Below are positions 24,601-31,938 of a stretch of 44,553 nt of DNA, piece after piece (position 1 is the first letter of the stretch; each line of letters begins with the position of its first letter). Under the pieces are notes generated by a model, which was not told the DNA's origin, searched no databases, and saw only the letters and a program-made list of their open reading frames with translations. Source of the DNA: Phytomonospora endophytica. Lineage in GTDB: Bacteria > Actinomycetota > Actinomycetes > Mycobacteriales > Micromonosporaceae. A program made the position numbers and the translations under genes. Where the stretch lies: positions 214,512 to 259,064 of the forward strand of contig NZ_JACHGT010000011.1 in assembly GCF_014202425.1 (NCBI RefSeq), written 5' to 3'.

Positions 24601-26235
24601 CTGCCCGGCCGGGAAGCGGTAGCGCGCGATGATCCCGTCGGGTCCGACCGCGATCGCCTTGGCCTCGTCCCACACCGTCATGACCGGCCAGCTCGACGAG
24701 TGACCCGTGACCGTCTTCAGTTCGGCGACGGCCTCGTCTAGAGCCGGCCAGTGGTACTCGTCGAAGATCCCCGCGCGCAGGCAGCGCAGCAGCGCCCCGT
24801 CGACGTCGACGGCCGCGATCGCCGCGGTCAGCGCCGGCGAGACCGGGCAGTCGGCGAGGGCACGGGACAGGTCGTCGAGGACGTCCTCGACGTCGGCGAG
24901 ACCGGCGTTCTCGGCCCGTGCGACCCACGAGTGCAGGACCTCGTCGACGATCGGCCGCAACACGGCGTGCCCGAGCAGCCCGCTCGCGCTCTCCCGGCGC
25001 AGATAGGCCGTCACCGACGTGGTCAGCAGCGGCCGCCACTCCGCGAGCGTGCCGAGGGTGTTGAGCCCGGTGTGCGCCCGCCAGCCGCCGAGCGCGAAGT
25101 GCACCCGCTCGTCGGGGACCTCGACCGGCATCCCCGCCGCGACACAGGCCTCGACCAGGTCGGCGTCGACGACGCCGTAGTGGTTCGCCCACGTGCCGAC
25201 CTCGACCGGCTCGTCGACCCGCGGCGCCAGACTCGGCACCAGCGCCACGAGCTCGGCGGGGACGCTGCCGTTGCCGTAGCTGCCGGTGGCGTGCCGGTGC
25301 GCGCGCTTGAGCCAGTCGCGGACGTCGACGATCGACCCGGCGGCGTCGAACCGGCACAGCAGCGCCCACCACCAGTCGCGCTCCTCGGGGAACAGCTCGA
25401 CGATCCGGCGACGGGCCTCCTCGTCGCGGCCCACCAGGCGCAACAGGACCGGCGTCATCGCCGTCCAGAACCCGGCCGGCGCGCGGCGGGTCGCCGGGAG
25501 CCGCAGCAGGTCGGCCGCGATGTCCTCAAGGGCGGCGCCGACGTCCATCCCGGCCTTCTTGGCCAGGTCCTTCATCTGCACGACCAGGCCCGTCCACGGA
25601 GGGACACCGGCCTTCGTGCGGCGCATCGCCAGGTCGAGGAAGGTGTCGTAGGCCTCCTTCGGGTCCGCGCCGTGCGACAGCTCGCCCGCGTAGGCCTTCA
25701 AGGCCTTCACGGTGACCGCGCCCGCGACCGCGAACTCGACATAGGAGAGGTGCCGGTAGTGCGGGTCGATGGCGAGGGCGTGCACGATCTCGACCTCGCG
25801 GGCCTTGCTGAAGAAGATGCCCGCCCAGTACTCGCGGCCGCGGTCGAGGAAGTCCCGCGCGGCCTGCTCGTAGAGCGCCGGGAGGTGCGTGACCGGCACC
25901 GTCGCGCCGATCCTGTCGTAGGCCTCCACCGCGATCGACGGCTTCATCGCCGCCGATGCCGCGGCCGTGCGCATCGCCTTGGCCGCCGACAGGGCCACGG
26001 CGGCGTTGTCGGGATCGTTGACCAGCGCCCAGCCCGGATAACCGAGGGGGCGGCGAGGGGCGGTGAGACTCGGCTCGTGGATCACGGGAGCGCGGAAACC
26101 GAGCATCTCCATCTCGACGTCGGTCGCGGGGGCGACGGCGTCGGGAACGAGACGCACCACCGGCCGCGACATCGCGGGGTGGGGGTAGTGGCGGGCGCGA
26201 ACCTGATCCTCGGTGACCGGAGGGGTGTCGGTCAT
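21673..26235 (-). CDS. Giant uncharacterised protein of the MoxR/VWA/SWIM operon
   Basis: This encodes 1520 residues from ATG 26235. I recall similar very long proteins, often labelled only as DNA-binding protein, in the same operon of streptomycetes; they open like this one (YPHPAMSRPVVRLVPDAVAP). The N-terminal 450 residues are helical. The middle (about 520-900) is beta-rich, with IARYRFPAGQERYNIGVVYSDG, YVHSSFLNSSLGYASLNPDG and HVDGRHASVRTRARDQWWP, reminiscent of jacalin- or propeller-like display segments. The C-terminus contains RHKKAQTALVDAGLVIEATR, helix-turn-helix-like. No catalytic motif stands out. It follows the DUF4132 gene by 1 nt, so both are coupled. The function is unknown; a scaffold or recognition part is plausible. 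Confidence 0.85.
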   Translation of the reverse strand: MTDTPPVTEDQVRARHYPHPAMSRPVVRLVPDAVAPATDVEMEMLGFRAPVIHEPSLTAPRRPLGYPGWALVNDPDNAAVALSAAKAMRTAAASAAMKPSIAVEAYDRIGATVPVTHLPALYEQAARDFLDRGREYWAGIFFSKAREVEIVHALAIDPHYRHLSYVEFAVAGAVTVKALKAYAGELSHGADPKEAYDTFLDLAMRRTKAGVPPWTGLVVQMKDLAKKAGMDVGAALEDIAADLLRLPATRRAPAGFWTAMTPVLLRLVGRDEEARRRIVELFPEERDWWWALLCRFDAAGSIVDVRDWLKRAHRHATGSYGNGSVPAELVALVPSLAPRVDEPVEVGTWANHYGVVDADLVEACVAAGMPVEVPDERVHFALGGWRAHTGLNTLGTLAEWRPLLTTSVTAYLRRESASGLLGHAVLRPIVDEVLHSWVARAENAGLADVEDVLDDLSRALADCPVSPALTAAIAAVDVDGALLRCLRAGIFDEYHWPALDEAVAELKTVTGHSSSWPVMTVWDEAKAIAVGPDGIIARYRFPAGQERYNIGVVYSDGQFLVRSSWGSDDHWSGSPQDQFDGGYVHSSFLNSSLGYASLNPDGQRLSAGEPLQAGSSLNTSDGNAPHVLSDGEAYWDAARPNEDGSPRRIDPKTGHPLDDQTPPARLSVPGLSGEERVLYPHSSLARLPKSIVDSPLGSAAGLAGAVVWGVPSRSTPYQQGDTELIARIRHVDGRHASVRTRARDQWWPHNLLGFPGGDWKVLTHQSNRQVGLAEPESGVTHWRVETGAGDGDKTSYCQAAAGSPLVPPPAFWHFLVPRTAAGSAQLRGIDAESVTTMLGTEEKYIVPVIETLLPGAERQIWIGVHGLVAHAAKQIVRRDKLIEVKAAAVPAVDASVLVNATKGVVHSDWGARYQSALEQIMGFGDLLAGRVDRLESSKPGFELRLHWQHLIGDIEAVAWRAANPAVDAESRTALLALLDVWAQTPFADPDVAVRVSTVDRNAYDAELSGGSLVSADTRYLRHEDIVISVGAAPTAIFATRETGPGWGTAERLRELSRLITENGPVPFDPEAAQAFADGTGLTLATASWLLITVPLYDSWPRDVERDKHLRDTVGIKAKALAPGRTEAERLGEAGVRDLYRGLLPEDPAELWAPGGMRALAERLAERYAELHGRRTVVAESTVEAMTAYNPSAAIGSLLEQMTAPHALSALTADRHDRIVWDDGSSTVEREGAHLSDLLSGLVRAMFTAYYALPAGDVVRASVPELARLIRARLTAPGLIFTASRRWSDSAEVASLRASLGGRPYVRADGKPVDDVTDTGALIVEFHGSYYDVFVRPALIGDTPEGRLARTLTTGWNDPLPIVDLARGDGLAGIVARIESGGLPDGAFEADPSLSAPELVAEVAAAHSLPTDAAALYLQLLALTEPTDRNIRRWNAWTPARHKKAQTALVDAGLVIEATRARAGRKVFIAGQWSALKTPMLPVETAKLDLYGDTPFGSVLPLRPIPDLFAEAWRRRRAGEG

Positions 26236-26236
26236 C

Positions 26237-27145
26237 TCAGGCTTCGCCCTCCCTGTTGGACCGCGCCGCGTATATCAACTCGGCCATCCTGATGCCCTCC
26301 GACCACGCGATCGGACCGACCTGCGCCAGCGGGACCTGCTCCTCGGCGGCGTCGACGAAGATGAGCTCGCCGGTGGTGGTCGGCGACCAGGGGTCGTCGG
26401 CGCCGATCCAGTATCTGGCCTGTCTGGCGGCGCCCGCGTCGGCGACCTGGCAGGTGACCCAGCCCGCCCGGACCGGGAAACCGTGGCGCTGCGCGACGTT
26501 CAAGGCGTCCTGCAGCTCGCCGAAGCGCGCGTTGGCGAAGCGGATGATGGTCGCGACCTCCGGCGACAGTGCGTCCGGCGGGAGGAACACGTCCCGCGCC
26601 AGCTGCGGGATCTCCTGCCGCACGCCCAGCTCCTCGACCAGCCCGCGCCACTCGTCGAGCTCCTCAAGGAGCACCGGGTGCGCGATGAGCAGCCGCTCGG
26701 GATGGACCCAGACGGTCTCGGCGTCGAGGTCGAGCAGGCCGATGCGGCCTTCGGCGTCGACACCCCGCAGCAGCCCGACCGTCGGCGGTTCGGTGAGGTC
26801 GGCGATCACCAGGTTCGTCAGCGCCTGCCGCCAGGACGGGTCCGGCCACACCTCGGCGATCAGGCGGCCCGGCAGCGGCGTCGCCGCCAGCAGCCAGGTC
26901 TCCACCGAGTCGAGGCAGACGCGGTCGTGCTCGACGAGCCAGTCGCGCACGGCCTGGAGGGTCTGCCCGATCGTCGAGTCCCGGACCTTCTTCGGGACCG
27001 TCTTCAACTCCCGCCCGGAGGCGTTGCGACAGCGCAGCAGCGTGCCGTCGAGGCGCAGCTCGTAACCGTCACCGGCCGGGGTCCAGCTCTCGCCCGTCAC
27101 GCCGTCGGCGGCGGGAAAGTCCGATGTGGAGTCGTTCGCAGGCAT
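26237..27145 (-). CDS. DUF4132 domain protein, first gene of the operon
   Basis: This encodes 302 residues from ATG 27145 (an alternative ATG lies at 27154). A DUF4132 core occupies most of the protein: YELRLDGTLLRCRNASGREL, then KTVPKKVRDSTIG, and LLIAHPVLLEELDEWRGLVE followed by QEIPQLARDVFLPP. The last two match the family pattern HP..L....W, then Q...QL.R. In E. coli the DUF4132 protein YehI lies beside yehL-M-P-Q, which supports the comparison, although this copy is short. It is the first gene of a minus-strand operon of five. A -10-like CACTAT ends 7 nt before the ATG, suggesting a leaderless operon mRNA. The biochemical role is unknown. Confidence 0.82.
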   Translation of the reverse strand: MPANDSTSDFPAADGVTGESWTPAGDGYELRLDGTLLRCRNASGRELKTVPKKVRDSTIGQTLQAVRDWLVEHDRVCLDSVETWLLAATPLPGRLIAEVWPDPSWRQALTNLVIADLTEPPTVGLLRGVDAEGRIGLLDLDAETVWVHPERLLIAHPVLLEELDEWRGLVEELGVRQEIPQLARDVFLPPDALSPEVATIIRFANARFGELQDALNVAQRHGFPVRAGWVTCQVADAGAARQARYWIGADDPWSPTTTGELIFVDAAEEQVPLAQVGPIAWSEGIRMAELIYAARSNREGEA

Positions 27146-27853
27146 GCCACGCATAGTGCCACGCGCCTCCGACAGATCGTCTTCCGCTGCTGCCGGAAGC
27201 GAAGGCGGTCCCCGCGCAGGTCGGAACCGATGCACAGGGCGCGAATGGGCGGTGCCTCTGCGTCCGCCGGGAGCGCCCTCCGCGACGCGCCGAAAGGACC
27301 GAGAGTGATCGGCGCGAAGGTTCAGATGACGGTAAAGACCGTGACGTGTTCGCCACGCCCGGCCGGAACGCGTCCGGGGTCGTCCGAACGGGTGGTTGTT
27401 CGCCCCGGATCGGACCCCGCGTGAACTCGCGGGCACACGTGGGACTTTCGGCCGTGTCGGTCATCCGGTGGATTGATATAGATCTGTACACCAAGGTCCC
27501 TGAATGGGTCGGGGATACGGCCGGTCCACTGTGACCACTCGGAGGAAACGTGCGAGGAAGATAAGGGCCTAAGGCCGGTGTTGCGCGCAAGGCCTGCCCT
27601 GTATTGATCTGTCCGCACATGGCCGGGGTGACTCCGGGCACCTGCCTGCGAACACATTGCGAGAGCTCGCCCACACGCCAAAATTGGCATGCGGAGAAAC
27701 CTGGCATTTAGGTGTATGTTGATTCATCGACGGCACACGGCGGGGGCTCCGTCTTTCAGATATGCGGAAAGCTGTGACACGATGTGGGCACGGGGCCAGA
27801 AGTTAAGCCCACCCTCGGATGGACGTCCCCCCAAGACCAGAAGGAGGAGCGAG
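27146..27853. other. Gene-poor 0.7-kb region, locally lower GC
   Basis: This is the longest non-coding stretch in the window. It holds the promoter side of the DUF4132 operon on the left. Its right two-thirds (about 27460-27780) is visibly poorer in GC, e.g. GGATTGATATAGATCTGTAC (27470-27489). Open frames here look random and lack ribosome sites. Upstream of the small peptide gene, GTGGGC (27784-27789) and GCCCAC (27807-27812) form a possible leader hairpin. A small RNA or long 5' leader is possible. Confidence 0.45.
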
Positions 27854-28003
27854 ATGACGCGCATCATCAAGCGCCTCGTTGTCATGGCCGCCGTGGCTTT
27901 CGCGGTCGTCGGAGCAGCCGCCGTGAGTGCGGCCGCCGACTCGGACTCGCCCGCATCGGCGACCGGAGCCGTCTCGACCAACTCGGACTTCGAATGGCAG
28001 TAG
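27854..28003 (+). CDS. 49-residue secreted peptide
   Basis: ATG 27854 sits 6 nt after AAGGAGG (27841-27847), the strongest ribosome site in the area. The product has a signal peptide (MTRIIKRLVVMAAVAFAVVG, then an AAAVSAAA cleavage region). The mature tail is about 20 residues, SPASATGAVSTNSDFEWQ, polar with an acidic-aromatic end. The c-di-GMP enzyme gene starts 50 bp downstream on the same strand, so the two are probably co-transcribed. I do not recognise the family. The good ribosome site and signal peptide argue it is real; it could be a signal or a small envelope component. Confidence 0.72.
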   Translation: MTRIIKRLVVMAAVAFAVVGAAAVSAAADSDSPASATGAVSTNSDFEWQ

Positions 28004-28053
28004 ACCGACGCCTTTCGAACGCCGAGCGATGAACTAAACGGGAGGCGGCGGAC

Positions 28054-30606
28054 GTGACGGCTCGGGCCGGTAGGCGGAAGAACAACGCCTCGACGACCTG
28101 GGCGGTCACGCTCGGCATCGCGCTACTCGCCGCCGCTCTCGTCGCCTTGACCTGGCGGCGGGGATCGGTGGAACCCGCATGGGTGGTCGCCGGCGCACTG
28201 TGCGTGGCGATCGCCGCCACGACCCAGGTGTCGCTCCGGTTCACCATCGGCCGGCAGACCATCGCCAACACCGCGACCGACATTCCCTTCGTGCTCGCAC
28301 TCTTCTTCCTGCCGCCCTTCTGGGCGGTGATCGTGCGGCTCGCGGCCAGTGTCGTCGTCTACGGCGTCCGCTACGTGACCGGGCGGCAGCGGCTCGTCCA
28401 GTTCGTCTTCAACGTCGTCTCCCAGACGGCGGGGGCGGCGTGTGCGGGCCTGCTCGTCCTCGGCCTGAAACCGGACGTCCCGACCGATCCGGCCACCTGG
28501 GCGGCGCTGCTGCTCGCGGTCCTCCTCTCCGGTGTCGTCACGGCGACCTGCGTCACGATGGTCATCACCGTCGCGCAAGGCTGGGGCGGGATCGAGGAGC
28601 TGCTCCGCTCCACCGTCGCGTCGCTGACGATCACGCTCCTCAACGGCATCCTCGGCGTCCTGGTCATCCTGATCCTCTCGTCGACGCCGTGGGCGGGCGT
28701 GCTCCTCGCCGTCCTGATGGCCGCGATCGTCGCGGCCTACCGCGGTTTCGCACGCCTCCAGGAGCAGCGCAGGTCGCTGTCCGACCTCAACGACTTCACC
28801 CGCGCGGTCACCGAGTCGACCCAGAGCGGCCGCCTCATCGACGTGATGCTCGGCCGCGTCCGCTCGCTGCTGGGCGCCGAGAGCGCGACGGTGTGGGTCC
28901 CCGCCGACGCGCGCTTCCCGGAACTCCTGCTCTCCGCCCGCCTCGACGACCGCGGGCTGATCGACACCAGCCCGGTGCCCGAGAACCTCCGCCACGCGGT
29001 CTTCGCCGAAGGCGCCACGCTCTTCGTCAGCGACAAGATCGGCGATCCGGAGCTGCGCAGCAGGCTCGACGGCACCCACGTGCGCGAGACCATCATCGTG
29101 CCGATGCGGTCGGGCAAGGTCGTCTTCGGCTGCCTCGCGGTGACCAACAAACTGGGCAGCGCCCTGATGCGGTTCAGCGACGCCGACCAGACGCTCCTGG
29201 AGACCCTCACCGCGCACGTCGGCGTCGCGGTGGAGAACTCCCGCCTCGTCGACCGGCTTCGTTTCGACGCCTACCACGACTCCCTCACGCGCCTGCCGAA
29301 CCGCCGCCGCTCGATGCTGGCCCTCGAAGAGTCCATCAGCCGCGAGGTCCCCGGCGAGTTCGTCGCCGTCCTCGTCTTCGACGTCGACGGCATGCGCGAG
29401 GTCAACGACTCCCTCGGTTTCGCCGCCGGGGACGAACTCCTCATCGAGGTCGCCCGCCGGCTGCGCGAACTCGCTCCCGAGTCGGCCCACGTCGGCCGGA
29501 TCGGCGGTGACGAGTTCGCCGTCATCTTCCGCACCGCCGACACCGAACGCGCCCTGGAACTGGCCCGTGGCATGCGGACCGGCCTCCAGCAGCCGTTCGC
29601 GCTGGGGAACCTCGACGTGGACGTCGACGCCGCCGTCGGTGTCGCGGTCCACCCCGAGCACGGCGACTCCGCCGACGGTCTCCTCCAGCGCGCCGACGTC
29701 GCCACCTACGCCGCCCGCAACGTCTCCTCGGGCGTGCAGCTGTTCAACGTCGGCCTCGAATCGCGTTCCGTGCGCCGGCTCGGGCTGGCCAGCGACCTGC
29801 GCCGGGCCTTCGACACCGGCGAACTGTCGGTCCACTACCAGCCCAAGATCGACCTGGCGAGCAGGACCGTGCTGGGCGTCGAGTGCCTCGCCCGCTGGCA
29901 CCACCCGACGCACGGCGAGGTGCCGCCGGAGGACTTCGTGCCCGTCGCCGAGCACACCGGGCAGCTGGCGCGGCTCACCGAGTTCGTACTGCGGGCCGGA
30001 CTCAAGCACGCCCGCGACTGGGCGATCCAGGGACGGCCGCTGACGGTCGCGGTGAACCTGTCGCCGCGCACGGTCGCGGACCCGGAGTTCCCGACCGTCG
30101 TCGACGGGCTCCTCGCCGAGTACGGCGTCCCGCCCGAGCGGCTGACGCTGGAGATCACCGAGGACGGGATGGTCGGCGACCCCGACCGTCCGCTCCCGAC
30201 GCTGCACCGGCTGCACGAGCTGGGCGTGCGGCTGTCGGTCGACGACTTCGGCACCGGCTACTCGTCCCTGTCGTACCTGCGACGGCTGCCCGTGCACGAG
30301 GTCAAGATCGACCGGGGTTTCGTGCAGGGCATGGCGACCGACGCCGGCGACCTCGCGATCGTGCGGGCCGTGGTCGACCTCTCGCGGCACTTCGGGCTGT
30401 CGGTGGTCGCCGAGGGCGTCGAGAGCGAGATGACCCTGGCGTTGCTGACCGAGATCGGCTGCGACATCGGGCAGGGCTTCCTGTTCTCGCGGCCCCTGTC
30501 CTCCGAACGTCTCGAAGCCTGGCTCAACGCCCAGGCCGAGGAGTCGGCACCGGCCACCGAGCTGGGCGAAGACGGTAACCCGGTGCGCCGGCTGCGGGCG
30601 ATCTGA
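28054..30606 (+). CDS. Membrane GAF-GGDEF-EAL c-di-GMP turnover protein
   Basis: This encodes 850 residues from GTG 28054, with GGGAGG upstream. The N-terminus carries six to seven membrane helices (about 15-240), then a GAF-like domain (about 260-400). A diguanylate cyclase domain contains GRIGGDEFAVIFR (GGDEF, about 483). A phosphodiesterase domain follows with GVECLARWHHP (ECL in place of EAL, about 608), VNLSPRTV, LTLEITEDGM, DDFGTGYSSLSYLRRL (about 729), EVKIDRGF and VAEGVES (about 786). The Mg-binding acidic residues are present. No RxxD inhibitory site lies 5 residues before GGDEF. It could make and degrade c-di-GMP in response to membrane or GAF signals. A small secreted peptide gene lies just upstream. 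Confidence 0.93.
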   Translation: MTARAGRRKNNASTTWAVTLGIALLAAALVALTWRRGSVEPAWVVAGALCVAIAATTQVSLRFTIGRQTIANTATDIPFVLALFFLPPFWAVIVRLAASVVVYGVRYVTGRQRLVQFVFNVVSQTAGAACAGLLVLGLKPDVPTDPATWAALLLAVLLSGVVTATCVTMVITVAQGWGGIEELLRSTVASLTITLLNGILGVLVILILSSTPWAGVLLAVLMAAIVAAYRGFARLQEQRRSLSDLNDFTRAVTESTQSGRLIDVMLGRVRSLLGAESATVWVPADARFPELLLSARLDDRGLIDTSPVPENLRHAVFAEGATLFVSDKIGDPELRSRLDGTHVRETIIVPMRSGKVVFGCLAVTNKLGSALMRFSDADQTLLETLTAHVGVAVENSRLVDRLRFDAYHDSLTRLPNRRRSMLALEESISREVPGEFVAVLVFDVDGMREVNDSLGFAAGDELLIEVARRLRELAPESAHVGRIGGDEFAVIFRTADTERALELARGMRTGLQQPFALGNLDVDVDAAVGVAVHPEHGDSADGLLQRADVATYAARNVSSGVQLFNVGLESRSVRRLGLASDLRRAFDTGELSVHYQPKIDLASRTVLGVECLARWHHPTHGEVPPEDFVPVAEHTGQLARLTEFVLRAGLKHARDWAIQGRPLTVAVNLSPRTVADPEFPTVVDGLLAEYGVPPERLTLEITEDGMVGDPDRPLPTLHRLHELGVRLSVDDFGTGYSSLSYLRRLPVHEVKIDRGFVQGMATDAGDLAIVRAVVDLSRHFGLSVVAEGVESEMTLALLTEIGCDIGQGFLFSRPLSSERLEAWLNAQAEESAPATELGEDGNPVRRLRAI

Positions 30607-30634
30607 GACCGTCGCGAAGCACGGCGATACCCGG

Positions 30635-30664
30635 TTTCGCGCGGGTGCCGGGCTCATGTACCCT
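30635..30664 (+). promoter_or_regulatory. Probable promoter of the tRNA-Thr/tRNA-Met cluster
   Basis: TTTCGC (30635-30640), an 18-nt spacer and TACCCT (30659-30664) lie 32 nt before tRNA-Thr. A weak match, placed by position. Confidence 0.35.
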
Positions 30665-30696
30665 TATCCAGGCGCGCCCCACTGGGGCGGTGAAAT

Positions 30697-30769
30697 GCCC
30701 CTTTAGCTCAGTCGGCAGAGCGTCTCCATGGTAAGGAGAAGGTCTACGGTTCGATTCCGTAAAGGGGCT
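30697..30769 (+). tRNA. tRNA-Thr (GGT)
   Basis: The acceptor GCCCCTT pairs with AAGGGGC, with discriminator T at 30769. The anticodon loop reads ATGGTAA, giving GGT, and the T-arm has GGTTCGATTCC. CCA is not encoded. Confidence 0.96.
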
Positions 30770-30804
30770 CTGAAATTCCACTTCCGGCCATCTGGCCGGC
30801 ACTT

Positions 30805-30877
30805 GGCGGTGTAGCTCAGGTGGTAGAGCAAACGGCTCATAATCGTTGTGTCGGCGGTTCAAGTCCGCCCACCGCTA
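30805..30877 (+). tRNA. tRNA-Met (CAT), elongator type
   Basis: The acceptor GGCGGTG pairs with CACCGCT (first pair G-U), with discriminator A at 30877. The anticodon CAT is at 30838-30840 and the D-arm reads AGCTCAGGTGGTAGAGC. Pairing at the acceptor end and the position before rpmG suggest the elongator form. Confidence 0.94.
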
Positions 30878-30882
30878 CAGAT

Positions 30883-30919
30883 GACCCGGACGTCTGAGAA
30901 GACGGGCCGGGTCTTTTTT
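30883..30919 (+). terminator. Rho-independent terminator of the tRNA cluster
   Basis: GACCCGGACGTCT (30883-30895) pairs, with one bulge or mismatch, with AGACGGGCCGGGTC (30900-30913) across a GAGA loop. Six T residues (30914-30919) follow. Confidence 0.9.
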
Positions 30920-31263
30920 CGTCTACGGGACCTCGCGGCGGTCGCCTGACCGCCCGTGCGGGCGCGGGTGACACGTGCGGTGCCGGGGCGCCGGAGTGGT
31001 CGGCGACCGGCCCGGCGCCGGAGGGTGGCGCGGGCCCGGCGGGAATCATCGGCGACACCTCGCCGGCGGCGGCGAAGTCCATGACGATCGTGGTCTTACG
31101 CGCCCGTGCGGTCAGGCCGAAAGGGCCTGGTCGTGGCGCCGGGGGGTGCGGGTGTGATCGGCGCCCCCGGGGGCGGTTGAGAGCCGCCACCGCCCTCGTC
31201 GGCGCCGTGGCGGCCGACGTCGGAGGTGGTCGCGGCCACCTGTGGCGGCCGCCACGCACGCCA
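30920..31263. other. Very GC-rich intergenic region rich in inverted repeats
   Basis: No gene is supported. GCCCCCGGGGGC (31163-31174) and GTGGCGGCCGCCAC (31242-31255) are perfect palindromes. CGTGGCGGCC (31206-31215) also pairs with GGCCGCCACG (31247-31256). The stretch lies between the tRNA terminator and the rpmG promoter. Confidence 0.45.
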
Positions 31264-31294
31264 TTGGCGGGGGTGCGGGAGCCACTGGTAGAGT
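31264..31294 (+). promoter_or_regulatory. Probable rpmG-hadA-hadB promoter
   Basis: TTGGCG (31264-31269), a 19-nt spacer and TAGAGT (31289-31294) lie 74 nt before the rpmG GTG. The leader contains AGGAAGG as ribosome site. Confidence 0.5.
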
Positions 31295-31367
31295 GGCGTG
31301 CTGGCCGCCTTCACGGTGGTCAGACTTGCTGTCTTGAAGCACCACCGTAGTAGGAAGGCACTCCGCC

Positions 31368-31535
31368 GTGGCGAAGGCTACTGACGTCCGACCCAAGATC
31401 ACGATGGCGTGTGTGGAGTGCAAGGAGCGCAACTACATCACGAAGAAGAACCGTCGGAACAACCCCGACCGGCTCGAACTCAACAAGTACTGCGCCCGTT
31501 GCAACAAGAGCACCGCGCACCGCGAGACCCGCTAG
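31368..31535 (+). CDS. rpmG: 50S ribosomal protein L33
   Basis: This encodes 55 residues from GTG 31368, with GGAAGG 9 nt upstream; the product begins [20 protein letters not shown]. It is the zinc-binding (C+) form, with CVEC and CARC ligand pairs, in the rest of the typical [20 protein letters not shown] sequence. L33 sits near the ribosomal E site of the large subunit. The conserved actinobacterial order tRNA-Thr, tRNA-Met, rpmG, hadA, hadB is present. hadA begins 4 nt after its stop, so the three genes should be co-transcribed. Confidence 0.98.
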   Translation: MAKATDVRPKITMACVECKERNYITKKNRRNNPDRLELNKYCARCNKSTAHRETR

Positions 31536-31539
31536 GGCG

Positions 31540-31938
31540 TTGCTCAACACCTCGTACGTCGGGCGGACCCTCCCGGCGACCGAGCCGCATGTCGTGACCG
31601 CCGAGGAGATCGGCGGTTTCGCCGCCGCGCTCGGAACGAAGTCGGACGGGGCCGTCGCATCCGCGACGTTCCTCGTCTCGCACACGCTCCCCGCGGCCGA
31701 CCGGCTGATCGACGACCCGGACTTCGGGCTCGACTTCACTCGCGTCCTGCACCGTGAGCAGCGCTTCGCGCACGTCCGTCCCGTCCGGGCCGGCGACGCG
31801 ATCAGCTGCCTCGTGCACGTCGAGAGCATCAAGACCGTCGCCGGCAACGACGTCCTCACCACCCGTACCGAGGTGACCGTGGACGGCGAGCCGGTGTCGA
31901 CGGTGTGGACGACGCTGTTCGTGCGAGGAGACGCCTGA
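31540..31938 (+). CDS. hadA: HadA-like MaoC-family dehydratase subunit
   Basis: This encodes 132 residues from TTG 31540, which I choose because the protein then begins LLNTSYVGRTLPATEPHVV, like other HadA starts, and no ATG or GTG is in frame nearby. It is a hot-dog fold of the MaoC N-terminal (FAS1) type: AEEIGGFAAALG, ATFLVSHTLPAADRL, LHREQRFAHVRPVRAGDAI. In mycobacteria HadA is the substrate-binding partner of HadB in the (3R)-hydroxyacyl-ACP dehydratase. The last codon overlaps the hadB start (TGATG), so both are coupled. Whether it serves a type II fatty acid system here is inferred. Confidence 0.87.
   Translation: MLNTSYVGRTLPATEPHVVTAEEIGGFAAALGTKSDGAVASATFLVSHTLPAADRLIDDPDFGLDFTRVLHREQRFAHVRPVRAGDAISCLVHVESIKTVAGNDVLTTRTEVTVDGEPVSTVWTTLFVRGDA

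Noticed and set aside
27155-27707. Short open frames on both strands in the gene-poor region
   Set aside because: No ribosome site, random-looking sequence and no match to a known family.
27784-27853. A c-di-GMP or c-di-AMP riboswitch before the small peptide and c-di-GMP enzyme genes
   Set aside because: A hairpin is possible, but the conserved core sequences of the known riboswitch classes are not visible.
28123-30657. A minus-strand open frame of about 840 codons opposite the GGDEF-EAL gene
   Set aside because: Antisense shadow with no recognisable domain.
30920-31260. Small genes between the tRNA cluster and rpmG
   Set aside because: Open frames reflect high GC; no start context or conserved sequence supports them.
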